Part shown: piece after piece, positions 15,934 through 24,277 of the stretch | How the letters are laid out: the number at the start of each line of letters is the position of its first letter | Position numbering within the stretch: position 1 is the first letter of the stretch | Assembly (NCBI GenBank): GCA_031262165.1 | Contig: JAISIF010000081.1 | Coordinates: 1 to 38,851, forward strand | DNA from: Myxococcales bacterium | Lineage (GTDB): Bacteria; Myxococcota; Myxococcia; Myxococcales; UBA5297 | Direction: 5' to 3' | DNA length: 38,851 nt | Position numbers and translations under genes: made by a program | Notes under the pieces: model-generated | What the model was told of the DNA's origin: nothing | The model's database searches: none | The model's input: the letters and a program-made list of their open reading frames with translations, nothing else

Positions 15934-16574
15934 AGCGGTGCGATCTCGAGGTTGTCGAAGAAGAGCTCGCTGTCCCAGCTCGAGAACCCAAAGCGATCAT
16001 TGCCCGGGCCGCGCAGAGGCTTCTCGTCCTTGAAGGAGAGGCGCTTTTGAGCGTCGACCAAAACATCGAGCTGGCCAGCACGCCGCTCGATGCGCAGGTG
16101 ATAGCGCTGTCCTTTCTTCACCTTGAAGCTGGTCTCGGTGACGCGGTCGCGACCATGCTCGTCGAGACGGGCGATGATCGATGTCTTGTTCGACCAGCCG
16201 CCGAGAACCACGACATAGCCCGAGGCGTGTTCCCAGCCATTGCCAAAGAGCTCGCACTTGATGTCGCCATCCTTGGAGTTGCTCCACACATCGAACTCGA
16301 TGGCGACTTCGTCGGGCAGCGCGGCGTTGAGCCACAGGGGGTTATTCTTCACGCCCGGCGATTGGAGCGTGCCATCGACGATTCGCCAAAAGCCACCACC
16401 GGTGACGTAGTTGGGACCAATCTCGGTGCGCTCGAAGTCGTCGGCGAATGGAACAGATGCCGTGATGAGCTGATGTGGTCTCAAAAAGCGGATGACAAAG
16501 GGGATTTGCACCAAAAGCGCGATCGCGATGAGGATCGCCCACTGCCCTCTGCTCATCTGCATTCTCAGTTGCAT
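15930..16574 (-). CDS. Membrane-anchored protein with jelly-roll (LamG/DUF1080-like) domain
   Basis: A 214-residue protein. One N-terminal membrane segment (QWAILIAIALLVQIPFVI, about 10-28) anchors a domain that would lie in the periplasm. That domain has the concanavalin-like beta-sandwich pattern: FADDFERTEIGPNY, GFWRIVDGTLQS, DEVAIEFDVWS, ASGYVVVLGGW, KGQRYHLRIERRAGQLDVLV and a closing SELFFDNLEIAPL. Related domains bind carbohydrate, but no catalytic residues can be assigned. I took the ATG at 16574, just ahead of the membrane segment, with GAGGGA upstream. It lies between rpoH and rsmE on the same strand. Confidence 0.75.
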   Translation of the reverse strand: MQLRMQMSRGQWAILIAIALLVQIPFVIRFLRPHQLITASVPFADDFERTEIGPNYVTGGGFWRIVDGTLQSPGVKNNPLWLNAALPDEVAIEFDVWSNSKDGDIKCELFGNGWEHASGYVVVLGGWSNKTSIIARLDEHGRDRVTETSFKVKKGQRYHLRIERRAGQLDVLVDAQKRLSFKDEKPLRGPGNDRFGFSSWDSELFFDNLEIAPL

Positions 16575-16771
16575 CTGCCTGTGTCCCTCGTTCCTCGACC
16601 TTGGTCTTCGCCTTTGCCTTCGCCCGTTTTTGGTGATCCTCGAGGACGACTTTTCGATGTGTAGGCGCAAAGCCCCTGTGCCTGCCCGTCGTGCGTTTGT
16701 CGTTCGACGATCGATGGGGCGGTCACGGGAAAGCGCCCCTGCGACATCCGTCCAACCGGCTATTTTCAGAT

Positions 16772-17911
16772 TCAATCCCCAGCGTCGATCTCCAGGTATT
16801 TGAAGTCGGCCACCTGGCTCTGTATCCAGGTCTTGAGATTCTTGACGAGCTTGGCTTCGATCTGACGGGTGCGCTCTCTGGTCAATCCAAACTCCTCGCC
16901 GAGCGCCTGCAGCGTGAGCGGCTCTTCGGCAACGAGACGCTTCTCGAAGATCTGCTTTTCACGCCCTTCCAGTGAGGCGCCAAACTCATCGAGTTTACGC
17001 CGCATGATCTCCTGGATCTCGAGATTGCCGAGCGTCTCGTCGACAGCAGGTGCCTCCCAGACAAAGCGATCAGCACGCGGCGTTGGATCGTCGTCACTGA
17101 CAGGCGCATCGAGGCTCTGCTCACCGGCGGACATGCGCTGCTCCATCTCGGTGACGTCCTCCTCGGTGACATCGAGGCGCTGGGCGAGCAACTTGGCCGT
17201 TGGCTCGAAACCCTGTTCCACGAGCTTGTCGCGCTCCTTGCGCAGGTTGAAGAACAGTTTGCGTTGCGCCTGCGTGGTCCCGAGCTTCACGATGCGGAAG
17301 TTCTCCAGGATGTAGCGCAGGATGTAGGCGCGAATCCAAAACGCCGCGTAGCTGGAGAGCTTCACGCCTCGGTAGGGGTCGAACTTCTGGACCGCGTGCA
17401 TCAGCCCGACGTTGCCCTCCTGGATGAGATCGAGCAGCGAGAGCGTGTTGCGGCGGTATTCGTGCGCGAGCTTCACGACGAGACGCAGGTTGGCGGTGAC
17501 GAGCCGGTAAGCCGCATCCACATCGCCCGTCTCGCGAAGGCGAACGGCCAGCTCGTGCTCCTCCTCGCGTGAGAGCAGCGGGTGGCGCATGATCTCGCTC
17601 ATGTAGCGGCGCAAGGGATCGAGCGTTGCTGGCTGGCGATCGGTCAGAGCGATTGGTGAGAGCGATTGCGCGCGCCGAGGCTTGAGGACGAGGGCATTGC
17701 CGCTTGGGGCGCTGTCTTCGAGCTCGGCAATCGGCACCGACAGATCCAGCGCAGCCGCGTCGTCTGCCTGGATGATGTCCGAAAAATCGAGCTCGTCTCG
17801 ATCTGGCGAGGCGTCTTCTTCGAGCGGCGATGGCGGCGTCGGAGGCAGGATTTCGGGTTCGAGGGCGGTGCCGCGCGACGATGTCTTGGGGGTGATCAGA
17901 GGAGACTCCAA
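16772..17911 (-). CDS. rpoH: RNA polymerase heat-shock-type sigma factor (RpoH family)
   Basis: A sigma-70-family factor of up to 379 residues. Regions 1.2-2.4 run from [19 protein letters not shown] through [20 protein letters not shown] and [20 protein letters not shown]. The RpoH box is clear ([19 protein letters not shown]), and region 4.2 ends in [18 protein letters not shown]. About 100 acidic residues precede region 1.2, longer than in E. coli RpoH. The only start I can propose is TTG at 17911, which has no separate ribosome site and is only 13 bases from the stop of the foreign methyltransferase gene. A GGAG overlapping codons 1-2 would also suit the CTG at codon 5. The native 5' end may have been altered by the insertion upstream. 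Confidence 0.88.
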   Translation of the reverse strand: MESPLITPKTSSRGTALEPEILPPTPPSPLEEDASPDRDELDFSDIIQADDAAALDLSVPIAELEDSAPSGNALVLKPRRAQSLSPIALTDRQPATLDPLRRYMSEIMRHPLLSREEEHELAVRLRETGDVDAAYRLVTANLRLVVKLAHEYRRNTLSLLDLIQEGNVGLMHAVQKFDPYRGVKLSSYAAFWIRAYILRYILENFRIVKLGTTQAQRKLFFNLRKERDKLVEQGFEPTAKLLAQRLDVTEEDVTEMEQRMSAGEQSLDAPVSDDDPTPRADRFVWEAPAVDETLGNLEIQEIMRRKLDEFGASLEGREKQIFEKRLVAEEPLTLQALGEEFGLTRERTRQIEAKLVKNLKTWIQSQVADFKYLEIDAGD

Positions 17912-17924
17912 AAAAGATTTTTAG

Positions 17925-20354
17925 TTATTCTTTCAAGAAACCATATTCATAAACCTTGGGTTCAATCTTTTTGGCCAAATTCTTCAATGCCACACGCAGT
18001 TTCCCAATGAGATCATTGTAAGTCTCATCATTGCTGTTCTTATTCATATTTCCCTTTTCGCCACGCTCCTGGAAGTATTCGCGAATATCATAAAAAGCCG
18101 CGTTCACATCGATGTTCGGCTGTTTGTGGTAATAACTCCACAAATCTCGCCCAGCATTGAAGACAGCGGTCGCGGCTTCAGAGAATTCACGTTTTACGTT
18201 GTCTGCTTTAGAACCAGCAGGGCTTCTGCCGCCATTGCTGATATAAAATAAAAGGGGCTCGGCGATAGCGCTGGGTTCTATTTTTCCGGCGATAAATTTG
18301 GTCATAAAATCACTACTGAATTTATCACGGGCACCGACTTCGTATTCTGTGAATGGAATCCAGTGATTGACGCCATGTTTTGCCGAAATGTTATTACTGT
18401 CGCTGAAAAGCGTGTAGCAGAGGCAATCGTTTTGGAATTCCAGGTCGGTTTTCCAATTGTCATTCGGATATAAGAACTGATCGCGGTCGTTGAGCCATTT
18501 CCGTTTTATGCAATGACGGACAGCCAAATAAATTGAAACAGGGATGAGGTTAGTTAAGTTTATATTGAATTTCGTGACACCCTTTGAGTTCCCAACTCCG
18601 GTCAAATGGCCATAAAAAGCGATGTTGACATAGTTGGAATTTTGAAAATCCGTTCCCTTGGCGCAAAGCTCTGCGATTCCATTCGATTTAGAAGTAAAAT
18701 TTTTCAGCCAATTGTTTATGGATTTATTTGAAACAAAAAATTTTTTCTTGCCACGTTTCTTTCCCTTGGCGTCAAAAACGTCTGAAGAGATCTGTTTGAA
18801 TACTTTATTTTTGGCCGTGTCCCAGATTTTGAATCCAATAGGGAAATCGCCAGTTACATTGTCAAAGGTGTCGGATGGAACGATAAACATCTTTTCTAGG
18901 GAGGCCGTAAAGAATTTTCGAAATCTGGAAAAATTAGAAGAATTGAGTGCCTTTAGTTTAGAAAACTCTCCGATTTTGCATCCTGGAATTTCTTTATAGA
19001 TTCTATACAAAAACTGAATAAAGAGTTCGCGAAAGGCCTTTCCCATTATCGGCGAGTAGCGATCATAGATGACACTTATATTCGAAACATTTGTCTTTGC
19101 ATTGCCAGAACAAGTGCTTGCCGCCTCCGCATAAGGCGGATTGATATACACAATCAGTTTCTTCCGCTTCCCCTCATCATTGATGATGTCTTGCAGCGGT
19201 TTCGGCAGTTTTGAAAAATCATCGTTCAAAAAATCGAACTGAAATACATGCGAATCTAAAAGGTTTGCACCATTCGCTATTCGATCGTGCATGACATCGA
19301 CATCGGCCTTATCTATCGTCGAAGCCCAGATGTTGTATTTATTGATTAGCCCAGCGAGCAAGTTGCCCGTGCCTGCCGCGCAGTCCCAAATGTAATACTC
19401 GTCTTGCCAGTTTTCGCCAAAGACATCGGCCAAATACTTTTGAGAGAGTTCGACCCAGATTTTCGGCGTAAAGAATGACCCTTTGCGCTCGCGAACGTCT
19501 TGGGGAACGAGCAAATCCTGCCGTTCGACGATATAATTCCAGTAATCTTGGAGTGGCGGGCGATCGTATTTTGTCCAAAATCGCGTGTGCGCTTTTTGAT
19601 TATCCTTGAACGTCGCCCGCGAGCTGCTCGAAAGGCCCAATTCATCTAATTTTCTGTCTAATTCATAGTGATCTAATTTCAGGAGAACGGATAACTTGTC
19701 TTTAATCGTCATGTTTTCCTGAGAGAGTAAATCTGCCAAATAAAAGTCTCTGTCGTAAATTCCTTTTTTCTTGGCTATCTCCCAGTTGATCATGATGGTT
19801 GGCTTCACTGTTTCGAGCCATTTATTATAAATTGTAATAAAATTATTCTTATCAATTTTTGTTTTTGTGGCTCCTGATCGTTCGGGCGTGAAGTTGTCTT
19901 TTATAAATTGTTTTAGTTCCTCTTCATCGTTTTCGAAGTCGAAAAGATAGATGTCACCTTCACTGATCTGGGCCACCTGCGCATAGACTTGTTCGAACTC
20001 TTTCGTTTTATAATCTGAGGGCGCAACCTTCCAATTGAAATCGTTTTGATGAAAAATATCTTGGACCTCAGAAAATGAGATGAAAGCTATTTTTTCATTG
20101 TCGAAGCACCCAAGAAAAGGCGGCGGTAAAATCCTATCAAATGTCCTCGCTTTGCCGATGGTCAAAACGAGTTGTGTGAGCATCTCTTCGACATCTGTCG
20201 TTTTGCTCTTGGCCTCAGCCCACACGAGATATTCTTCTCCTGCCCGGACGGAGAAATCGATGTCCCTGATGATTTCTGTGCAATCGAATTTTCCGAAGAA
20301 ATCCTGCGCGACCCTATTCTTTAATTCTTCTTCTCGGATACCTTGGTATTTCAT
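17925..20354 (-). CDS. Single-polypeptide restriction-modification protein (type IIG-like)
   Basis: An 809-residue protein. The N-terminus shows a PD-(D/E)xK-type nuclease pattern: Asp33 (RDIDFSV) then EYLVWAEAKSK, with Glu47 and Lys49. A helical linker leads to an adenine methyltransferase core: KGSFFTP (291-297), motif I DCAAGTGN (324-331) and motif IV NPPY (405-408). The C-terminal about 350 residues probably contain target recognition. Cleavage and methylation thus appear to reside in one chain. AGGAGG 8 bases before ATG 20354 fixes the start. The gene is strikingly AT-rich for this window (19801-19860 has 14 G/C in 60), marking horizontal transfer. No separate S, R or M gene adjoins. It could alternatively be a methyltransferase with an inactive nuclease domain. 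Confidence 0.85.
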   Translation of the reverse strand: MKYQGIREEELKNRVAQDFFGKFDCTEIIRDIDFSVRAGEEYLVWAEAKSKTTDVEEMLTQLVLTIGKARTFDRILPPPFLGCFDNEKIAFISFSEVQDIFHQNDFNWKVAPSDYKTKEFEQVYAQVAQISEGDIYLFDFENDEEELKQFIKDNFTPERSGATKTKIDKNNFITIYNKWLETVKPTIMINWEIAKKKGIYDRDFYLADLLSQENMTIKDKLSVLLKLDHYELDRKLDELGLSSSSRATFKDNQKAHTRFWTKYDRPPLQDYWNYIVERQDLLVPQDVRERKGSFFTPKIWVELSQKYLADVFGENWQDEYYIWDCAAGTGNLLAGLINKYNIWASTIDKADVDVMHDRIANGANLLDSHVFQFDFLNDDFSKLPKPLQDIINDEGKRKKLIVYINPPYAEAASTCSGNAKTNVSNISVIYDRYSPIMGKAFRELFIQFLYRIYKEIPGCKIGEFSKLKALNSSNFSRFRKFFTASLEKMFIVPSDTFDNVTGDFPIGFKIWDTAKNKVFKQISSDVFDAKGKKRGKKKFFVSNKSINNWLKNFTSKSNGIAELCAKGTDFQNSNYVNIAFYGHLTGVGNSKGVTKFNINLTNLIPVSIYLAVRHCIKRKWLNDRDQFLYPNDNWKTDLEFQNDCLCYTLFSDSNNISAKHGVNHWIPFTEYEVGARDKFSSDFMTKFIAGKIEPSAIAEPLLFYISNGGRSPAGSKADNVKREFSEAATAVFNAGRDLWSYYHKQPNIDVNAAFYDIREYFQERGEKGNMNKNSNDETYNDLIGKLRVALKNLAKKIEPKVYEYGFLKE

Positions 20355-20408
20355 CGCGATTTCCTCCTTCATTAAACTTTCCGTTTTATGGGAATAACGA
20401 TTGGCAAG

Positions 20409-20428
20409 GTGACGGCGCGCCGTCACCC
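20409..20428 (-). terminator. Perfect 20-bp palindrome after the OPT transporter gene
   Basis: GGTGACGGCGCGCCGTCACC is self-complementary and lies 33 bases past the OPT stop on the minus strand. There is no T run. It also marks the high-GC side of the boundary with the AT-rich restriction-modification gene. Confidence 0.5.
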
Positions 20429-20460
20429 AAGGAACGACGATAAAAGGGCTTTACCTCGGC

Positions 20461-22656
20461 CTACTGCTCCTCGGGTGGCTCGTTCGGCGGAATCTCCACT
20501 GTCCGCTCCCCTTCTGCCGCCACATCGGCGAGCTCCCACTTGGCGCCGAGGCGCGCAAGCAAGAAGCAACCAACGCCAAGCAGCACAAAGGCAATAAGAC
20601 TCACCACCTGCCCCGCCGTTCCCGAATACCAGGCCGTCGCAGTGTCGATGAGCTTCGGGGTGCCAGCGGCCACGCTCGCCGGATCGAAGCTGAAGTCGAT
20701 GCCCACGCTCAAGTAGCGGATGATCGCGCCGACCTCGGGCAGGCGTGAGACGGCCGAGAAGATGCCGATGAGCGCCGCGCCCGCCATGAGTCCCGAGGCA
20801 ATGAGGTGCCCCTGCTCTGCCCGCGCGGTCTTCTCCTCCGCCGTCTTGCCCGTCCTGCTCACGATCCACGAGACGAACGCACCAGCGAGCACGGCCAGGT
20901 TGATCGAGATGGGCAGATACATGCCCAGCGCAAACGCGAGCATGGGCACGCCCGCCATCCACAGCAGAATCGCGACCACGCCACCCACCGCGTAGAGCAG
21001 GATCGGCTGCTCGGCGCTCGACATCACGCCGCTCACGATGGCGGCCAGCATGTTGGCCTGCGGCGCGGGCAGCACGTCCGTGTTGGAGATCATCTGACCG
21101 GTGGATGGGTCGAGGACGAGGAAGTGATACGCGCTGTCCATCAGCGGGATGATGAAGGCGATGAGCAGCGACGCCACGATGATGCCGACGAACTTCCACT
21201 TCTGTTGGCTCTTGGGCGTCGAGCCGATCCAGTAGCCGATCTTGAAGTCGGTGATGAGCGCGCCCGAGGTCGACAGTGCCGTGCAGACCGCTGTGCCGAT
21301 GACGAGCGCGATGAACATGCCTGCCTTGCCCGTGAGTCCGGCCACGGCCATGACCGCCGCCGCGATGACGAGCGTGATGAGCGTCATGCCCGAGACTGGG
21401 TTCGTGCCGACCGTGGCAATGGCCTGCGCCGCAACGGGCGTGAACAAAAACGAGAGCAAAAAGCCGACGAGAGCACCCACGAGGGCAAACAGCGCCGACT
21501 GAGTGACGCCGTAATTCGCCTCGCTCGTGACAGCCACCACGAAGAAGAGCGCGGCCATGAGCAGGGCACTGATGAACTGCACGGCGAGCACGAGCTTCGG
21601 GTCCATGTCGCGCTGCGTGCGCTCCTCTTCGACGAGTGCGCCCTTGCCCGAGGTCAGGCTCTTGAATCCGAGCGAGACCGATCCCGCGATGATCTTGCCC
21701 ATGCGGATCATGCCGATGATGCCCGAGACCGCGATGGCGCCGATGCCGATGGGCTTGACGAAAGCGCTGAAGATTTGTCCCGAGCTCATCGTCGCGATGT
21801 CGAAAGTCTGACCGATGTAGGTGAATGACTCGGCCTGCGCGCCAAAGTGGAAGATGAGAGGGACGAGCACGAGGCAGGCGAAGACCGACCCTGCCGCAAT
21901 GATGGCCGCGTATTTGAGGCCGATGATGTAGCCGAGGCCAAAGAGCGCCGCGATGCCGGTCACGTTGATGTCGAAGCGCAGGGCCGAGAGTTTTTCCCCC
22001 ATGCTGCCGAGCAACGTTTTGCTCGTCAGAGACGCGTTCCAGGCGTGGATGGTCTCGGCCATGAAGTCGTAGAGCGCGCCCAAGCCGATGGACATGAGCA
22101 GGATGCGGCCAGCGCCCTTGCCCGACTTCTCTCCCGAGACGAGGATCTCGTTGATGGCCGTGGCCTCGGGAAAGGGCAGCTCACCGTGCAGGTCGCGCAC
22201 GAAGTATTTGCGCAGCGGGATGATGAGAGCGACGCCGAGGCATCCGCCAATGGCGCACGCCAGGAAGATCTGCCACCAGGTCGGCTCGAGCTGGTTGATG
22301 TAGAGCGCTGGGACCACGAAGGCCGCGCCAGCCGCCACCACGCCCGCTGCCTGTCCGATGCTCTGGACCATGACGTTTTCGAGCAGCGTGCTGCGTGTCC
22401 GGCGCATCTTGCCAAAGAAGATGGCCATCACCGCGATGGGGATGGACGCCTCGATGCCGTTGCCCGCTTTGAGCGCCATGTAGATGCAGGCCGCCGACCA
22501 GAGGACGACCATGCCGAGGCCCATCCATACCGACCATTTGGAGACCTCGGCGCGCGTATCACCCGACGGCACGATGGGCTCGTAGGTCTCACCCGGTTGG
22601 AGCTTGGTGTAGGCATTGGCTGGCAGGAGCTTGCTGCGCTTCTGGGGAGCGTCCAT
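20461..22656 (-). CDS. OPT-family oligopeptide transporter
   Basis: A 731-residue inner-membrane protein with many hydrophobic segments (about 14-16), full length for the prokaryotic OPT family, which imports peptides or metal-chelate complexes with protons. The hallmark HGELPFPEATAINEILVSGE lies at about 157-176. The ATG at 22656 has GGAG 9 bases upstream (TTGGAGACCCCTCG). In-frame codons further upstream include a C10 run and are unlikely to be translated. The C-terminus carries a short acidic tail (EIPPNEPPEEQ). The substrate cannot be inferred. Confidence 0.9.
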   Translation of the reverse strand: MDAPQKRSKLLPANAYTKLQPGETYEPIVPSGDTRAEVSKWSVWMGLGMVVLWSAACIYMALKAGNGIEASIPIAVMAIFFGKMRRTRSTLLENVMVQSIGQAAGVVAAGAAFVVPALYINQLEPTWWQIFLACAIGGCLGVALIIPLRKYFVRDLHGELPFPEATAINEILVSGEKSGKGAGRILLMSIGLGALYDFMAETIHAWNASLTSKTLLGSMGEKLSALRFDINVTGIAALFGLGYIIGLKYAAIIAAGSVFACLVLVPLIFHFGAQAESFTYIGQTFDIATMSSGQIFSAFVKPIGIGAIAVSGIIGMIRMGKIIAGSVSLGFKSLTSGKGALVEEERTQRDMDPKLVLAVQFISALLMAALFFVVAVTSEANYGVTQSALFALVGALVGFLLSFLFTPVAAQAIATVGTNPVSGMTLITLVIAAAVMAVAGLTGKAGMFIALVIGTAVCTALSTSGALITDFKIGYWIGSTPKSQQKWKFVGIIVASLLIAFIIPLMDSAYHFLVLDPSTGQMISNTDVLPAPQANMLAAIVSGVMSSAEQPILLYAVGGVVAILLWMAGVPMLAFALGMYLPISINLAVLAGAFVSWIVSRTGKTAEEKTARAEQGHLIASGLMAGAALIGIFSAVSRLPEVGAIIRYLSVGIDFSFDPASVAAGTPKLIDTATAWYSGTAGQVVSLIAFVLLGVGCFLLARLGAKWELADVAAEGERTVEIPPNEPPEEQ

Positions 22657-22680
22657 CGAGGGGTCTCCAATTTGGAAGTT

Positions 22681-22690
22681 GGGGGGGGGG
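22681..22690. repeat. Mononucleotide tract G10 (C10 on the OPT coding strand)
   Basis: Ten G on the plus strand, 25-34 bases upstream of the OPT start codon, beyond its ribosome site. At this position a length change would alter promoter spacing or the mRNA leader rather than the reading frame. Confidence 0.8.
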
Positions 22691-23000
22691 AAGTCGGGAT
22701 CTTCTGAGGAATAGGAAGGGACGAAGAGGCGTGACCAGGGACGCGTGACGCCTTTGAGTCGACGAGACAGCGGCTCGACCTTTGGGGAGCGGCTCTCACG
22801 AGGTGGGCCGCGCAAAAGGAGCGGGGCGCAAGCCCATTTCGAAGGTGATGTCAAGGCACGCCGCTGGGAGTGAAGGACGACGTGCTTGCGCTCCTGTGGT
22901 CGCCCATGCGCCTGGAGCGAGGGCCAATCGATAGGGCGGGCACAGGGGCCCGCTCCTACCCATTCCTCTCGACCGACAAATTCAAACCAGGAGAACCCCG
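22691..23000. other. Intergenic region between OPT and glycosyltransferase genes
   Basis: No RNA gene or full-length coding region is evident. GC-rich inverted repeats occur around 22936-22962 (GGGCGGGC then GGGGCCCGC). The right part leads into the small reading frame at 23001. Confidence 0.5.
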
Positions 23001-23123
23001 ATGACCGCGATCGCCTCGATCCTCGACACCGCTCACCGTGATGGCGAGCGTGGCACTCGACTTGGAAACCAGGTCAATGCGCCAAGGCACGGGATCTTCT
23101 CCGCTCACTCGGCGCGCGGTTGA
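23001..23123 (+). CDS. Possible small protein, 40 residues
   Basis: ATG at 23001 is preceded by AGGAG at a 7-base spacing, as good a ribosome site as any in the window. The product starts MTAIASILDTAHRDGERGTR and is not recognisable. Its last 19 bases overlap the 3' end of the glycosyltransferase gene on the other strand. The frame may be chance; the ribosome site is the main support. Confidence 0.35.
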   Translation: MTAIASILDTAHRDGERGTRLGNQVNAPRHGIFSAHSARG

Positions 23124-24277
23124 CGCAGGTGAAGGCCTCGCCTCGGGCGATCCAGCACCTGCCGATAGACAGCCGCGTGGTGCTCGATGAGCCGCTCGAT
23201 GCCGAGCTCACGCTCGACGAAGTGGCGTGCCCGCTCCCCCATCTGCGCGCGCAGTTGAGCCGATCCGAGGAGCGCTTCGAGCCGCGCGGCGAGTAGGAGT
23301 TTCGCGTCGATGGGCACGACAAAGCCGCGCTCCTCGTTGGCCACGAGCTCGGCATTGCCCCCCGCGTCAGTGACCACCATCGGCAGGCCCGCGGCCATGG
23401 ACTCGATGATGGCGTTCGACAGGCCCTCGGCCCGCGAACAGAGCACGCCGATGTGGCAGCGCTTGAGGAGCGCAGGGACATCGGTGCGTCGCCCCAGAAA
23501 CGCGATCCGCCGCGCCAAGCCGAGCTCGGCGACCTGCCGTTCGAGACGCGGTCGCCTTGGGCCATCGCCGATGAGCCATAGGCGCGCCTCGGGGTAGCGT
23601 GGCGTAAGCCACGAGAAGACCTCGATGAGGAGATCCTGCGCTTTGACCTCGTGGTTCATGTTCGCGACGTGGGCGATGACGAGCTCGTCGTCGCCGATCG
23701 GCGGGGTTGGGGCGTCGAGATCGCGCGCGGCCCGCGCATCGAAGCTCTGCAGATCGATCCCATTGTGGATGACCGTGATCCGATCGCGCGACACGAGCTC
23801 GTCGCGCAGGACCTGGCGCTCGATGGCCGCGGCGTTGGCGATCAGGTGATCGGACGCGAGCGTCACCGCCTTGAGCGCCATCCTCTGGCCGAGGTTCTGC
23901 CAGTGGAGCAGGTCCAGGCGGCTGAGCACGACCCGAGCCCCGCACAGCCGCGCCGCCGGGACCGCGATGAGCGACGTGTAGAAGTCGTGCGCATGGATGA
24001 GCACGATGCCCTGGCCACGCAGCCACCAGGCCAGCCGCGCCACCTGCCAGGCAGTGATCGGCGAGGCCAGGCTTGCGGCGAGCGGAAAGGCTTTGGGAAA
24101 GAGTCCGATCGACTTGGCCGACTCCAGGTGCGCGCCTTCGAGATGCAGCGTGGCCATGTGAACGTCGAACGCGCCGAGGAGCCCCTTGGCCAGGGCAATG
24201 GCCTGCCCCTCGGTGCCACCGAGGTGGAAGTTGTTGAGGAACTGCGCGATGCGCGGGCGCGGCGTGTCTTTCGTCAT
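23105..24277 (-). CDS. Glycosyltransferase, GT4 family (GT-B fold)
   Basis: A 390-residue cytoplasmic or membrane-associated glycosyltransferase for surface polysaccharide. The N-terminal Rossmann half begins RIAQFLNNFHLGGTEGQAIA, whose GGTEG loop is the usual acceptor-side glycine turn. The C-terminal half has LWLIGDGPRRPRLE and the nucleotide-sugar motif EGLSNAIIESMAAGLPMVVT with the paired-Glu spacing of GT4 retaining enzymes. GAGAGG lies 7 bases before ATG 24277. The start overlaps the stop of the upstream O-antigen ligase gene by 4 bases (ATGA), so the two form an operon. Sugar and acceptor are unknown. Confidence 0.92.
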   Translation of the reverse strand: MTKDTPRPRIAQFLNNFHLGGTEGQAIALAKGLLGAFDVHMATLHLEGAHLESAKSIGLFPKAFPLAASLASPITAWQVARLAWWLRGQGIVLIHAHDFYTSLIAVPAARLCGARVVLSRLDLLHWQNLGQRMALKAVTLASDHLIANAAAIERQVLRDELVSRDRITVIHNGIDLQSFDARAARDLDAPTPPIGDDELVIAHVANMNHEVKAQDLLIEVFSWLTPRYPEARLWLIGDGPRRPRLERQVAELGLARRIAFLGRRTDVPALLKRCHIGVLCSRAEGLSNAIIESMAAGLPMVVTDAGGNAELVANEERGFVVPIDAKLLLAARLEALLGSAQLRAQMGERARHFVERELGIERLIEHHAAVYRQVLDRPRRGLHLRQPRAE

